Source: Scalesia atractyloides
Taxonomy: Eukaryota > Streptophyta > Magnoliopsida > Asterales > Asteraceae
Reading direction: 5' to 3'
Assembly: GCA_947069175.1 (NCBI GenBank)
Contig: CAMTDV010000018.1
Span: 37,770,869-37,834,868, forward strand
Length of the DNA: 64,000 nucleotides
In this document: one piece after another, positions 1 through 12,278 of the stretch
Numbering within the stretch: position 1 is the stretch's first letter
How the letters are laid out: every line of letters begins with the position of its first letter
Position numbers and translations under genes: made by a program
Notes under the pieces: generated by a model
Told to the model about the DNA's origin: nothing
Databases searched by the model: none
What the model saw: only the letters and a program-made list of their open reading frames with translations

Positions 1-20
1 AAGAAGTTGCAAAACAACAT

Positions 21-1118
21 ATGTCACTACTTGCTACCGTCTTAGAGTCTTATGAATGTCTTGTTGACGGTAAGATCGGAAACCCCGAGATGACCGCAGA
101 AGATTATGATCAAGGAGACGAGGAAGAACTCGAACTAATGGACATCAAATGGTCCTTAGCTTCGATCATTAGGAGAGTGACAAAGTTCATTGCACTCACA
201 GGCTGTGACATAGGAAACTCCAGCAACAAATTGGGTTTTGACAAATCCAAAGTCACGTGTTTTAGATGTCGACAGAAGGGACATTTTAAAAGAGAGTGTA
301 AGAACACCGAGGCAACCGGAAATCAAAGTCCTTTCGGAGGAGGGAATGAATATTACAAGAAGGCACTTCAATATAAACTGTTCCCGAAGAAAACTCAAAT
401 TGAGATCCAAGAAAAGCCAAACAGTAGTACCACGGAGAAAGCCATGGTTGTATCCACAGAAGATGACGGTTTTGATTGGAATTCTTACATTGGGAAAAAG
501 ACCGGAGTTGCTTTGATGGAGGAGATAGTTGAAGATAATTCTGCAGAGGAAGCAGCAGCAGCGGCAGCAGCAGAAGCAGTAGCTTTCGAACAAGCTATTC
601 TGGAACAATACTTGCATCAACAGCAGGAAGAAGAGGAATATATCCATATGCAGAGACAAGGAATTATATCCTCCAATTCTTGTGACAGTTTTGCAGGTCA
701 CTTTGATGGAAGCTCGAAAGAACAAGTGGTTGAGGAGAAAAAGATTGATGAAGTGATCATTGATGTCACTCAAGAAATGAAAGTCGAAGACCTCAAGGAC
801 ATGGCAGATAAAGCTTTAATGGCGAATCTAACCAAGGTAGGTCCAGAGGTAAAAATTGTCGAGAAACAAGTTGTCAAAGTACAAGTTGTTGAGGTTGAGA
901 AACCTTGTACAAAATGTACTAAACCTTGTGTCGAATGTGCTGAAAAATCAAAGATCATCACTGAAAACAATGTGCATAACGATTTGTTAAAATATGATTA
1001 TCGCACAATGAAAGAAGCGTATGACAAAATGAAAAATGATTACGACAGACTCGACAGAAATAACATCGAACAACATGATAATATAAGAATGTTGAGTGGT
1101 ACAGTAATGGATAAATAA
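21..1118 (+). pseudogene. copia gag, N-terminal part with first zinc knuckle
   Basis: Open frame of 365 codons that is already open at the window edge, so the ATG at 21 is probably internal. A CCHC zinc knuckle (C-X2-C-X4-H-X4-C) is encoded at 258-299, typical of nucleocapsid domains that bind the element RNA. Downstream come an alanine run encoded by a GCA/GCG trinucleotide repeat (about 551-580), a glutamine/glutamate-rich stretch and a charged region likely to form coiled coil. The frame stops at 1118. Gag would assemble the cytoplasmic virus-like particle. Identification as gag rests on the knuckle and on the protease and integrase that follow. Confidence 0.75.
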
Positions 1119-1119
1119 A

Positions 1120-2665
1120 GAGCAATTAACATTTATATAAACACCATTGCTGAAATCAAACAACAACTTCAAGACATGACAATCGAAACTGAAAGAGTTC
1201 GACAATTGCTAAGAAGTTATACCACCAACGCGTATGTTATCGATCACATTCTTCCAACAATCTCAACGAAAGAAAAACCTAAAAAGAAAACGGGCAAAGA
1301 ATATAGCAATGTTCCTCCACTCCTTTGCGAAAAAATATTGCGTTAAATCTGCAGATGGGATGGACAAGGCACTCAATGTTGAATTACTTTCTGAAAAGAA
1401 AAATGAGTTGCCATAGAACATTGATATAGTCTATGCTAAATCTGATGATGATAACAATGTTGTGGTTAATAAAGTGGTTGAAAATGTTTTAAGTGATTCT
1501 GATGAACGCAGTTTCAAAAGCGCCAACTCGAGTTCAAAGAATTCCGATTCACAGTCTGAAAATGACGATAACTCATCAGAAGATGGTCTAAGTGACGATC
1601 CTAATATTGTAATGTACAAAATTAAGGATTTGGATAGACTATACTTTGATGATAGCTTCCCGATTCAGAATGTGAAGGAAGAATTGCTTGATAAATTCTT
1701 TAAACTCGTGGAAGTCACATCAGAAGAATTGGAAATCAGTGAACGAAAATTCTATTCCAAACCTGAAAGAAACAATTACCGAAAAACGGTGGTGATCATC
1801 CGGAAAACTGGAGAGCAGGGTTGGGTCTAGAAGAATCAGATGAATCTGTAAAGAAACCGTCACCATTTCATGAATATAAAAACAAAAACATGAAGTTTGT
1901 ATATGGGACGAGTACAGATCATGAAGAAAGTTTGATTGGTAAACAATCAAATGATGAGTTCAAGAAGGAGAAAGAAATTCGAGATAAATCCAAGATTACA
2001 AGTGGTGCCAAAACCTCAAGTAGGGTAAAACCACCGGTTAAAGGACATCCACTTGATAATCGGACATGTTTCAAGTGCAATGGAATTGGTCATATGGCAC
2101 GACATTTCCGAAATTAAAACTGGCTTATCTTTAAAGAAAAGAAGATTCAAATGTTGTTAAACCAAAGCAACCAGTGTTTGTAAAACCTGTAAAGATTTTT
2201 AAACGAAATGAATCAAAACCAGAAGTTAAATCAAAGTCTGAAAAGATTTTTGAAAAATCCATTTTTGAAAAAGGTGAAATTTCTAGGTCTAATGAAAACA
2301 AGTTTTACATCAAAAAGGCTAATATCAAATCTCAAACCTGGATTGCCAAGAAAAGGTCAACAACATCTGGTGTTGTTAAGTCTGAGCTAGTAAAGACTGA
2401 CAACACAAAAGAATCAAAGTCTGAAATCACTAAGTCTGAGCAGGTGAAGACTAGTGAGAATGTGAAAGAAATTAAAACAGAAATCAAGATCGATAATGTC
2501 AAATCTATAAAAGATAAGAAAAAAGTGAAATTTTCAAACATTAACATTGTTGAAACGGATGATGAATTTGATTTTGATGATGGTGATGAGTTTGAATATG
2601 CTTTTGTTGATAGTTATCCAGTAAAACCCAAGACCAAGAAGGCTTGGGTAGAGCTTTTCACCTAA
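1120..2665 (+). pseudogene. copia gag C-terminal part, broken, second zinc knuckle
   Basis: A chain of short frames (1234-1416, 1462-1830, 1821-2117, 2174-2665) continues the lysine/glutamate-rich gag sequence across several frame changes and stops. A second knuckle-like motif is encoded at 2067-2108, but the fourth ligand is Phe instead of Cys, so it should not hold zinc normally. The last piece (2174-2665) is a Lys/Ser/Glu-rich low-complexity region ending in an acidic stretch just before the protease. The spacing suggests one long ancestral gag frame, now decayed. Confidence 0.65.
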
Positions 2666-2675
2666 TTTCTGAATT

Positions 2676-3407
2676 TTGCAGGGGCTCCAAAGATCCGTAC
2701 TTTCAAAGTGGATTTTGGATAGTGGAGCATCCAGGCACATGACGGGAATGAAAGCGTTGCTATTCGACATTAAAGCTATCAATGGTGGATATGTTGGATT
2801 TGCAGGAAATCAAGGTGGAAGGATAGTTGCCAAGGGAAAACTCTCCAATGGCGTAGTTTCATTTGATCGCGTGAACTATATTGCAGAACTTGAGAACAAT
2901 CTTCTGAGTATATCGCAGATTTGTGACAAGAAGTTTACAGTCCATTTCAATGATAAAGAGTATATTATCTTGAAGCCGAGATTCAAAATACCAAATGAGT
3001 GGATTCTGATGCGAGCACCGTGAGAGAATAATTTATATGTTCTTGATATGGGTGTTGCTACCACTTCATCACAATCAGCACAATGTTTTGTATCAAAGGC
3101 TACTGAAAAAGATTCTATTCTTTGGCACCGTAAGATGGGGCATATTCATTTGCGAAAAATGAATTTCTTGGTTCAGAATGATCTTGTAGAGGGTGTAAAT
3201 CTTCAAAGTTTTCAGATGTCTGATCGTTGCTTGGAATGCAAGAAGGGAAAGCAGATCAAGAAATCTCATCCGAAGAAGATTATAAATTCAATCAAGTTGC
3301 CATTAGAACATCTTCACATGGATTTGTTTGGTCCTGTAAATGTTCGAAGCATCTCAGGAGACTTATATTGCTTGGTCTTGACAGATGACTATTCGAGATA
3401 TTCGTGA
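2676..3407 (+). pseudogene. copia protease, GAG-pre-integrase and integrase start
   Basis: The aspartic protease active site Asp-Ser-Gly is encoded at 2718-2726, followed by the usual SRHMTG context. The protease frame stops at 3023. The next frame (3048-3407) carries the integrase zinc-binding H-H-C-C module (LWHRKMGHIHL near 3121-3153, then Cys-X2-Cys near 3228-3239) and the first catalytic Asp of the DDE triad in HMDLFG. The stop at 3405-3407 falls inside the integrase core where a tryptophan is normally found, consistent with a single G to A change. Confidence 0.8.
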
Positions 3408-4250
3408 GTATTCTTTCAAGAATCAAAAGACGACACATTCGAGAACTTGGTTATTCTATTCAAGAAACTCGAGAACATTATCATCTGCCGGTCAGACACA
3501 TTAGAAGTGACAACGGCATAGAGTTTAAGAATAACAAAATGAAGGAATTTTGCAACGCAAAAGGGATTCTTCACGAGTTTAGTGCTCCCTATACTCCACA
3601 GCAAAACGGAGTAGCTGAACGGAAGAACCGAACTTTGATTGAAACTGCGAGAACCATGCTTGCAGATTCTAAACTTCCTATCAGCTTCTGGAGTGAAGCA
3701 GTTGTTGCGGCGCTACACGCTAAACAGGGTTCTCACTGTCAAACCAACAAAGAAAACATGTTTTGAGATGATAAACCGACGGAAGCCAAATTTGAAGTTC
3801 TTAGAACCATTCGGTGCACCTTGTACCGTAATAGACCAAGATGGCAAATTCGGAGCTAAATGTCTCGAAGGTTTCTTTGTCGGATATGCGAGTCCATTGA
3901 GAAGAGTATATGTTCCTTCATTGGTTATTGAAGCACAACACGTGGATTGTTTCAATTACACGGATCCTATTCAAAGGAAAGGTGATGTGTGGCTGTTTAA
4001 CTATCAAGACCTTTGGAAGTCTTTTGACTTGCCCAAAGAACCAACTAACGAAGAAGTTGCAGCGTTATATTATCTTCACCAGTCAGCGAATCAAGAACAA
4101 ATTATTCGACCAATTGTGGTTAATCAACCCACGTTGGATCCATCTTCTTCTGGCGCAAGTTCAAACAACATTGGTGTTCCGGCTGAAATGTTTCCGAAAC
4201 ATTATCAACACCTGCTAATCTTCCAACAAATGCCTCTACTGAACCAATGA
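3408..4250 (+). pseudogene. copia integrase core and C-terminal region
   Basis: Second and third catalytic residues are visible: Asp in IRSDNGIEF and Glu in QNGVAERKNR. The core is split over two frames, with frameshifts near 3475-3490 and near 3715; after the second, the frame runs to 4250 with the conserved stretch FEMINRRKPNLKFLEPFG. Integrase would insert the cDNA into the genome. At least two frameshifts and one stop inactivate this copy. Confidence 0.8.
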
Positions 4251-5300
4251 ATACAACAACGGAGCCCAGTATGCCTCAGAATCAAGATTCTGATTCAGAT
4301 GAAGCACCAACATTTGATGCTGATGGGGAATCATCTTCTTCAGATGAAGAAGTGGAGCAGATAACAAGTCTTCTTAATCAATCTGCAGCCCTGAACAACA
4401 TAAATGAAGCTTCATCAAGCTCTCCAGACATTGAATTGGTTGTTGATCTCAACATCACGAATCAGCAAAACTCAGTAGATGTTCCAAGTGAAGAATTGTC
4501 GCGATCATATTCCTATCATCCGTCAACAAATATTATCGGAGAACTTCAAACTAGTGTTAGAACTCGAGGAGAAATTAATAAAGCACTCAGTTGTTTCTAC
4601 ACACACGTTGCTACAACCCAGAACTATTGTTTCTATTCACGTTTCATTTCTCAGATTGAGCCCAAGACAGTTAATGAAGCTTTAACAGATGAAAACTGGG
4701 TACAAGCAATGCAAGAAGAATTATTGCAGTTTGAGAAGTTGGGTGTGTGGAAGCTTGAAGACCTAACAGAAAATCAGAAAGCCATTGATACAAAATGGGT
4801 CTTTAAGTGTAAGCGTGATGATAGAGGGGTTATTGTTCGTTACAAAGCTAGGCTTGTTGTCAAGGGATTTCACCAGCAGGAAGGGATAGACTACACGGAA
4901 GTCTATGCACCAGTGGCTCGATTGGAATCTATTCGAATATTTCTAGCTTTCGCATCATGGAAAGGATTTAAGGTCTATCAATTGGATGTCAAATCGGCTT
5001 TTCTGTACAGCAAATTACGCGAAAAGGTGTACGTTGGACAACAACCGGGGTTTGTCGATCCACTTAACAAGAAGAAAGCGTACCTACTGGATAAAGCACT
5101 CTACGGACTACACCAAGCCTCGAGCTTGGTACGAGACGTTATCACAACATCTTGTCGGAAACGGCTTTATCAGAGGAACTATGGATAGTACTCTTTTCAC
5201 CAGAGAAGTTGATGGCCATCTGATTATAGTTCAAATCTATGTTGACATCATCTTCGGATCTACAAACGATAGTCTCTGCAAAGAGTTGAGGGAATCATGA
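4247..5300 (+). pseudogene. copia reverse transcriptase, active site damaged
   Basis: The frame 4247-5188 starts with a Ser/Glu-rich linker and enters the RT_2 (copia) domain at about 4660. It carries the landmarks DTKWVFKCKRDDRG, YKARLVVKGF, VYAPVARLESIR and LDVKSAFLYS. A frameshift near 5125 moves the frame to the piece ending at 5300. The catalytic box at 5238-5255 reads YVDIIF: one of the two adjacent aspartates of the usual YVDD is absent because a whole codon is missing. The polymerase would be catalytically dead even if the frames were intact. Confidence 0.85.
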
Positions 5301-6088
5301 AAAAGAAATTAGAAATGTCCTCGATGGGCAAAATGAAGTTCTTTCTTGGTTTGCAAGTAGATCAGCTTTGGGATGGTATATTCATTCACCAGACTAAGTA
5401 TGTTCACGACATCTTGAAGAAGTTTGGAATGGAAAGCTTGAAGCCTCTATCTACGCCTCTTGCTCTCAATCACGGCATTTGCGTTGACGAGACGTTATAC
5501 AGATCGATGATTGGATCGCTGATGTATCTGATGGCATCGCGCACAGATATTATGTATCCAACCTGCCTATACGCCAGATATCAGTCAAGCTCGAGGATCT
5601 TACACATGCAGATTGTGAAGCGTATCTTCAGATATCTCAAAGGATGCCCAAGCACCGGCTTGTGGTACCCAAAGAACGACAATTTCGACCTCACAGGCTA
5701 TGCTGATTCCGATTTCGGTGTGGATAAGTTGAATTATAAATCAACTACAGCGGGATGCCAGTTCTTCGGAACAAAAATGGTAACCTGGCAGTGTAAGAAA
5801 CAGACTACGGTCGCTCTCTCTACCTGTGAAGCTGAGTATATCTCGGCATCCAGCTGTTGTTCACATATTCTGTGGATTCAACAACAGATGAGAGACTATG
5901 GTCTGCAATTTCTAGACACTCCGCTGTATGTTGATAACAAGGCAGCCATCGATATAACTAAAAATCCGGTTCATCACTCACGCACAAAACACACTGAAAT
6001 TCGTTATCATTTCATTCGTGATTGCTACGAAAAGAAATTGGTACGAATAGAAAAAATCCACACCGACGAACAAAAGGCTGATTTTTAA
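5297..6088 (+). pseudogene. copia RT thumb and RNase H
   Basis: The frame of 263 codons begins after another frameshift near 5290. It covers the RT thumb/connection (KMKFFLGLQVDQ, then YRSMIGSLMYL) and the RNase H domain with its acidic residues in GYADSDFG and CEAEYISAS, and the VDNKAAIDI and HHSRTKHTEIRYHFIRD motifs. It ends at ADF with a TAA at 6086-6088. RNase H removes the RNA template after first-strand synthesis. This is the best preserved part of the element. Confidence 0.85.
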
Positions 6089-7620
6089 ACCAAACCATTT
6101 TTTTTGTCACGATTTAAATACTTGCTGAGAATTAACGGTATGAAAAATTTGCTGACAGGTGCGGATGCTGATGTTGAATACGGATCGGACGACGAGTTCG
6201 CGTGATCCACATTGGTTTGTAAATATGTTTCTAGTTTAGAATTTTATTAAAAACTAAAATCCAAAAAGATGTTTTTGATTTTAGGGGGAGAAATGTTAGA
6301 GAAAATACAAAAACATTCGAAAAATTTTTAAAATCCAAAAACATATAAAAATTCAAATTGTACAAAAACATTGAAAAATACAAAAAGAATTTAGTGTCAT
6401 AAAAGGAAATGATAGTACATCAGTGGACTATCACAGTATGCTAAAGAAGAAATGTAAAGTTTCAAAATTGATAAACGAGTCTTACTGTGGATGTGTCGAG
6501 ATATAAACTAAATTTTACAACTGCTTAATCTTGTGGATTAACAAATCTTGGATATATGGACTTAGTACTCCGAAATTTCGTTTGAAAGATTGCCTGATTC
6601 TGAGATACGAGATCTTTATAGATAGTTGATATCTGGGGTATTATACAAGTTCTTCTGATTTTGCGGAAGCAATGGCCTAGCACTTCTACAAAATTTTCGC
6701 TTTAAACCCTCAAATTGCATGTAATATTGAATAGTATCGAAAGATATAATCATATGCAATGCTGAAAAGATTCCTTAAGTGGAACACACCTTAAAGTCGA
6801 GCCTTCATCTCTTTGTCTGTACGTTAGTACTAACCTGAGCTCTCAAGGTCTCGCACAACCCAAATACAGATATCAATTACGCTATATTCACCTGTAAGAT
6901 GAAATCTAGGGAATTTGGATACAGGAGTATATTCAAGAAGTGGGAACCACAGATAAGTCAAGTTTCATAAATTCTACCTTAACATATCTTGAAACATTTG
7001 AGAAATGTTGAAAAGTTTAAGTGGACAAACATATCGACAATCTAGGTAAACGAGTTTAAAACTTAAAGTCATTTAATGGTCAACGGTACTAGTGATATGT
7101 CTCAATCAACTGATATGATCCTTAGACACGAATCACAAAAATATGTCTATAAATATGTATGTACATAGTTTACATTGCTTATTTCATTTGTATTTCAACT
7201 TGACAGATTAAAATCAAAAAGATTTTCGGTGTGTTTTAGCATAAACTTACAAAAATTCAAAAGATTTTATTTCTACATTTGTTTTCAGCAAACCAATGTT
7301 GGAGAACGGATCTTCGAAGTCTGGTAAGATGTTAGAACTGGCGGGAATTTCTTTGACAACGGGCTGGGAGCTAATCTGTTAAATCTGAAAAGATAAAACG
7401 ATGAAAAGTTCATTAATTTGAAACTTTGTTTTTGAAAATATCAACAGTTTGTTCGTAACGGGTCAAACCATGGTCATTAACTTGGACTCGGCAGACAAAT
7501 CGGTTAACCAAGGTCATTAGCTTGGACTTGGTCAACTGAGTGAATTTTCATAACTGGTAAAAAGTTGGAAAGTTTAGGGGTTAAAATGAAAATTTGAAAA
7601 AGTTTGAAATTTTGAGGTTT
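6089..7620 (+). other. SIRE spacer between pol and the extra ORF
   Basis: No coding potential. A polypurine-like run (AGGGGGAG, 6283-6290) lies 195 bases after pol, in the place where a simple copia element would end, but no LTR follows it. The rest is AT-rich, with several short motifs of uncertain meaning. Confidence 0.5.
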
Positions 7621-7622
7621 AG

Positions 7623-7814
7623 CAAGTTCGGTCGAACTTGCTAGACAATTCTATGTTTAACAATCAGCAAGTTCGACCGAACTTGCAGATAGATGGTTGT
7701 TTGTGGTTTTAAATAATAAGTTCGCTCAAACTTCTCTGGTCCTTCATGATTGGGCTTAGCAAGTTCGCCCGAACTTGACATGGTATAAATACCATTCAAG
7801 TTCGGTCGAACTCA
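7623..7814 (+). promoter_or_regulatory. palindrome cluster around an internal TATA box
   Basis: Five copies, some imperfect, of the palindrome CAAGTTCGNNCGAACTTG start at 7623, 7668, 7717, 7760 and 7797. The central pair differs (GT, AC, CT, CC, GT). A TATA box, TATAAATA, lies at 7784-7791, just after the fourth copy. The same arrangement precedes TATA boxes at 12707 and 21093 and, on the other strand, at 32980. I infer an internal promoter for the downstream extra ORF; no transcript evidence is available. Confidence 0.5.
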
Positions 7815-7949
7815 TTTACCTGTTATCAGAAAACAAAGAGCGAACTTAGGCGATTGAAAGAATTTGTGTGAAATTGACACTTTTGAACCGTTATTCTGTC
7901 CGATTGAAGTTTGTTTTTGGTGATTTGCACACCAATCACAATCGCAGAG

Positions 7950-8585
7950 GTGAGATATTGGAGAATAAACCATGATTGAACTGTTAAACAAACAAAACCA
8001 AATCTAAAACTTAAAATCTGATAGTTTTAGGTGTTATTGGACAAAATTGAACATAGATCTTTGATCTATACCTAAAATCGACCGTGAAATTGTTTTTGAT
8101 TGAACTGAAATGCACTTTTGCATGTTTAAATTTGTTTGGTCTGTTGAAGAAGACGACAAGGTTGGCCAAACTTGTTGTCAAGTTCGACCGGACTTGTCCA
8201 AAACATGATTAATAGATCCAGAAGCATGTTCGACCGAACTAGTTTATTGAATTGTTTTGATCCAATCATGTTCGACCGAACTAATGTCAACAGAAAATAA
8301 TTTGTTTAAATCGTAAGTTCGCTCGAACTTGTTCTTTAATGAGAAACATGTGCTTCATACATGTTCAGCTGAACTTAAGTAAAATTGAATAATAAAATTG
8401 GTGTAAGTTCGCCCGAACTTGCATTTGAAAATATTGAACATGTTTATCACATGTTTGGACGAACTTGATCAAAACAGTATGTTGTAACACCTAATCAAGT
8501 TCGCCCGAACTTGATTAAAGTGTTAGAAAAAAAATTTGTGATTTTTTCTCGAAAAGCGTGCTAATTGTTTTATGTCATTTTTCAG
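7950..8585 (+). other. putative 5'-UTR intron of the extra ORF, with palindromes
   Basis: A strong plant donor (CAGAG|GTGAGA, GT at 7950-7951) and a strong acceptor (TTTTTCAG, ending 8585) bracket 636 bases directly upstream of the extra ORF, and 160 bases after an internal TATA box. Within it lie further palindromes of the AAGTTCG type (8179, 8225, 8267, 8314, 8360, 8404, 8496). Splicing is inferred from the signals only. Confidence 0.4.
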
Positions 8586-9645
8586 GCACAGATTCCAGCG
8601 CGTGTTATCTCTGTTGAGTTTTCCAAAACTCACAATACATGCATCACGCTTGACAAGTCTATTTGTCCATCGCTGAAAGAATATGATAGTATCTTGAAGT
8701 TTCTTGAAGATAGTCACATTCGCCGTGCAATTACTTAGCGCACCGTATCATATTGTTTATTTCTGGATGAACGCAAGCTTGAGCGCTGATGAAAAGACAA
8801 TCTCTTCTAAAGTACAAGTTGGTGATGAGCTAAAGCCGATCACAGTAACCGAAGGTGATATGCGAAGGATTTTGGAGCTCAAAGACAAAGAAGACGATCT
8901 AATTCATCTAGACGAGAAGATGGTTCGCGGATGCTTTTTCCGCATGGGATACAAAGGAAGTGTAAACAAACCAACGCTAAAGAAAAGGGAAGTGCCTAAC
9001 CCCTACAAGCTTCTGATTCATGCGTTGATTCATACTTTTCGCCATCGCAAAGCCGGTTTGGATGATATACATGATTATTTGGCTAGCATGGCAACGGCAC
9101 GGATTTTGAAAAAGCCGTTCAACGTTTCGAAGTTAGTGTTTACTCACATGTCGAAGAACATGGAGGATTCGAGATTATGTCTTTATCCAAGGTTTATTCA
9201 GATGTTGATTGATGAAAAATATACCAACATTGCTCGAGATCCGAATGACGTTCTTTGTCTAGTTCATCTCGATGAAACCACAGTGAAGAAGCTTATTAAG
9301 TTCCAGAAGCAAGCTTCGGCTCCTATTGCCAAGCCAGTATTCGGAGCTATAAAAGATTCAGAATATGTCTCGCCACCTGGAAACAAATGGAGAAAGGATG
9401 GTAGTGACGATGAGAAAGAACTTAAAGCCGAGCAAGAATGGTTTAAAGAATTCAAACCAAAGGCAAGGAGTGAATGGTTTTTGAAGGTTGAAGCTGATAA
9501 GCCGAAAAAGAAGCGAGCATCAAAGAAAGTTGAAACTTTGCTTGTTGATGAGGAGGAACCACAGAATGTTGAAGCAGTGGCTGGATCGAGCGCTGCAGTA
9601 GTTATTGAGAGTCAAGAAACGGTGAAGTCGACTCAGAAGAGGTAA
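8586..9645 (+). pseudogene. SIRE extra ORF (env-like position), N-terminal part
   Basis: Reading starts right after the putative splice acceptor (AQIPARVISVEF...), runs to a stop at 8734-8736, and continues in another frame as the 313-codon frame 8704-9645, so a frameshift lies near 8733. The region around EGDMRRIL, the helical region with HALIHTFRHRK and the motif LCLYPRFIQMLIDEKY resemble the conserved start of the additional ORF found in SIRE-like elements. Its function in plants is unknown; older literature calls it env-like because of its position. No signal peptide or membrane span is evident here. The C-terminal third is Lys/Glu-rich. Confidence 0.6.
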
Positions 9646-9653
9646 TTTTTGCT

Positions 9654-11307
9654 ATGTCCGAAAATGAAGAATCTGATAAAGAGCCTGAAAAGACAGAGGC
9701 TGAAATTAGAGCAGAAAAAGAAAGGAAATTGGATGCAGATTTTGATCCGAGTGCTGAAAAAGATTCTGATGAGGAGAGGCCAAAGAAAAAGACTAAACGA
9801 ACAAAGTCTCCAGCAATGGAAATATCAAAGAAGACTACAGGGTCACCTCACACAAAAGGAAAACGAAAAGCTAAGAAAGCTCAAAAAGCTGTGAGCAAAA
9901 GATACAAGAGCAAAGTGAAAAGTACAGAAGCCACACAAGAACCTTCTGGTGCTCAGGAGAAAGGAGCCACACAAGAACCTCCTCCACAAGAACCTCCTGT
10001 TATCGTTCATGTCGAAGCTGAAAGGCCAGGAGTTACACAAGAACCTCCTGTGTCTGAATTTATTGAAGTTCTGATCGCCGAATCGCAGAGTGCTCAAAAG
10101 ACTTCTGCTCCTGAAAGCTCTACGCCGAAGAAGTCTACACCGAGAGCTGCAACACCAAAAGATTCAACACCTAAGACACCAAGGGAAGTATGTTTGGTGA
10201 TATGCCACATGGTCCAATCAGTCTTGAAGACTTGGTTGAATTTTTCCCAGAGACTAATGCTGAAATGTTAGAAAAACGTGTGAAGGTATTGGAAGATAAA
10301 GTTGCACAGATTGAAAAGGCTGAGCTTGTAAAGAAGGTGAATCAAAGCGAAGTCGAAAAATAAATTCTTGACGATAAAGTGAAGGTGCTTGAGAATGAAC
10401 GAGAATATTACAAGGCGTTGATAGAAAGTCTGCAGGACACAAATGAAAAACTACAGACAGAGATTGCAGAATTGAAGAAAATTCAAGCTTTGAATGATCG
10501 AAGATTCATCAGATTACAAAAGGTGTTATCCAACAATCTGAATATTGATTTTATCGCTGAATACGATCGTCTGGATCCTCAAGAAGCCAAGGAATATGCT
10601 GAGAGAGAATTGGCTGAAGGTGGTAAAGGGAAGCAGGTTGAGGGTGAAGCCCCTAAATCTACTGCTGAGAAATCTTCTGATGTCCCCGAGAAGCCCACTG
10701 AAGATGTTTCAAAAACTTCGGAGTCTGATATACAAAAGGTTGACGAATCTGTCAAGCCTTCTGATCCTACCATTGTTACTAAAGAAAAAGACAATGAAGA
10801 AGCCGAAAAGGAGGATAAGAATGAAGAAGAGAAAGAAGGTTATGAGGATTGGAATGTTGGGGATGATGATGATGATTTTGATCAGGGTGGTACAGGATTA
10901 AAGATCAATGAAGCTAAAGTTTCTGATGAATTTGATTTTTCTGATCTGATGAACGATGAATCGAATAAGATGGAAGATAAAAGCCGGGGGAGTCAGGGCA
11001 AAAAGGGCCTTCAGATGATATTAGTGTGTTAGATGTTGATCGTTTTGTGAAGCCTATGACTGCAGTACCTTCGAAGCCTTTAATACTGATGTTGGAACAC
11101 AATGTTGAAGAAGGTGAGTTTGTACATAATTACTCGAAAGAAGATCTGGCAAAGCTAGTTGAAGCCGAAGTTGAGAATTTAGAGTTTGATTTTGAAGAGA
11201 TTATGAATGTTGATACCTTTGAACCTAAAGAATATCAGTACGAAAGAAGATTTGAAGCCTATGAGTACAATCGTGTGATAGTTGAAGATTGGTCTTCAGA
11301 TGATTAA
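9654..11307 (+). pseudogene. SIRE extra ORF, middle part: low complexity and coiled coil
   Basis: Broken frames 9654-10271, 10379-11032 and 11026-11307. The first is rich in Lys/Glu, then holds repeated TQEPP units and S/T-P-K repeats. The second opens with a heptad-like coiled coil (from about 10379 to 10530, LENEREYYKALIESLQ...) followed by a Ser/Lys/Glu stretch and a run of aspartates encoded by a GAT repeat near 10862-10880. The third is acidic. The region between 10272 and 10378 is the same protein in another frame. Function is unknown. Confidence 0.55.
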
Positions 11308-12278
11308 TCAGAACAGAAAGCTAAGTATGTTGGTCAGGATTCAGAAAGTTTTCCTACATTTGAAGAGATGTATAAACAGCTGAATGAAGATATGTTGAAA
11401 AAATAGAATTGCTGAAGAGCTACGAGAAGGAAAGATTCCTAAGACAATGACCAAAGAAGAGATAGCTGAAGCGAGAAAGCCCTGGTTCAAGGAGATGCCT
11501 CGTGAACGTAAGTTTCGATGTCCACTAGCATTCTTCACCAGAAATAAAGATGTTTCTTTGGGGGATATACTGAGTGGGTTGGTTTAAAGTGCTCAACATT
11601 TATGCAATCAAAAGAGAATTTGGAGTGCAATATTTCAAATATCTTGCTGATTTAAAGACATTGTCGTATTGGGATATGGAAGAGCTAGTGCAAACAGTGA
11701 ATGTTACTTATCATATGAAGACAGTTGATCAATTGTTGTGGAAGATGATTAAGTACGAAACTGATAAAGGATGGAATCACTGGAAGCCATTTATTCTGAG
11801 ACGAAGAATTAAGATTAACAAGGTTACAGGGGAAAAGGACATAACGTTGATTATCAAACGTCCTAGAGCCATGAGGAATATGCCACTTATGCCGATCGAA
11901 CAGAATTTTTATGCTTTATTCAAGTGGTGGCAGATTGATCCAGCTACTTGTGAAGCAGTAATTGTGTTAAAGTTTGAAGATCATCTGGATATTGCTAAAG
12001 AACAAGTTGAAGTGATGGGTTATCAGGGTATGAGAGGTTTGTGGAGGACAATAAGGATTCTAGATCCTATGTGGTTGGTTAACTGCTCGAGGGGGTTGGT
12101 TAACTGCTCGAGAGAAGATATAAAATGCCTTTTCTACAGCAAGATTGTTTTTGAAGAAAGAGAAAAGGTACAGGCGATGCAGTATCAGAAAATTGTCAAC
12201 GTTTGCTATGCACGTGAAGTGAATTCAGGGAAGATGTGGCAGACAAAGTGCAGGGATGTGGAAAGAGTTGAATTTTAA
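11308..12278 (+). pseudogene. SIRE extra ORF, C-terminal part
   Basis: From 11308 to 11573 coding sequence continues with interruptions (for example KIPKTMTKEEIAEARKPWF near 11430-11490). The frame 11574-12278 (234 codons) is rich in Trp, Tyr and basic residues (for example DQLLWKMIKYETDKGWNHW) and ends 236 bases before the 3' LTR. A 21-bp tandem duplication at about 12073-12112 repeats LVNCSRG; it looks like a recent slippage event and keeps the frame. I do not recognise a domain. Confidence 0.55.

Noticed and set aside
6283..6300. End of the copia element at 6.3 kb with a following LTR
   Set aside because: A purine tract is present, but no TG-started LTR follows; the extra ORF and a real LTR occur at 8.6-12.9 kb.
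8704..9645. Extra ORF as a viral-type envelope glycoprotein
   Set aside because: No signal peptide, membrane span or glycoprotein features are visible. The env-like name reflects position only.
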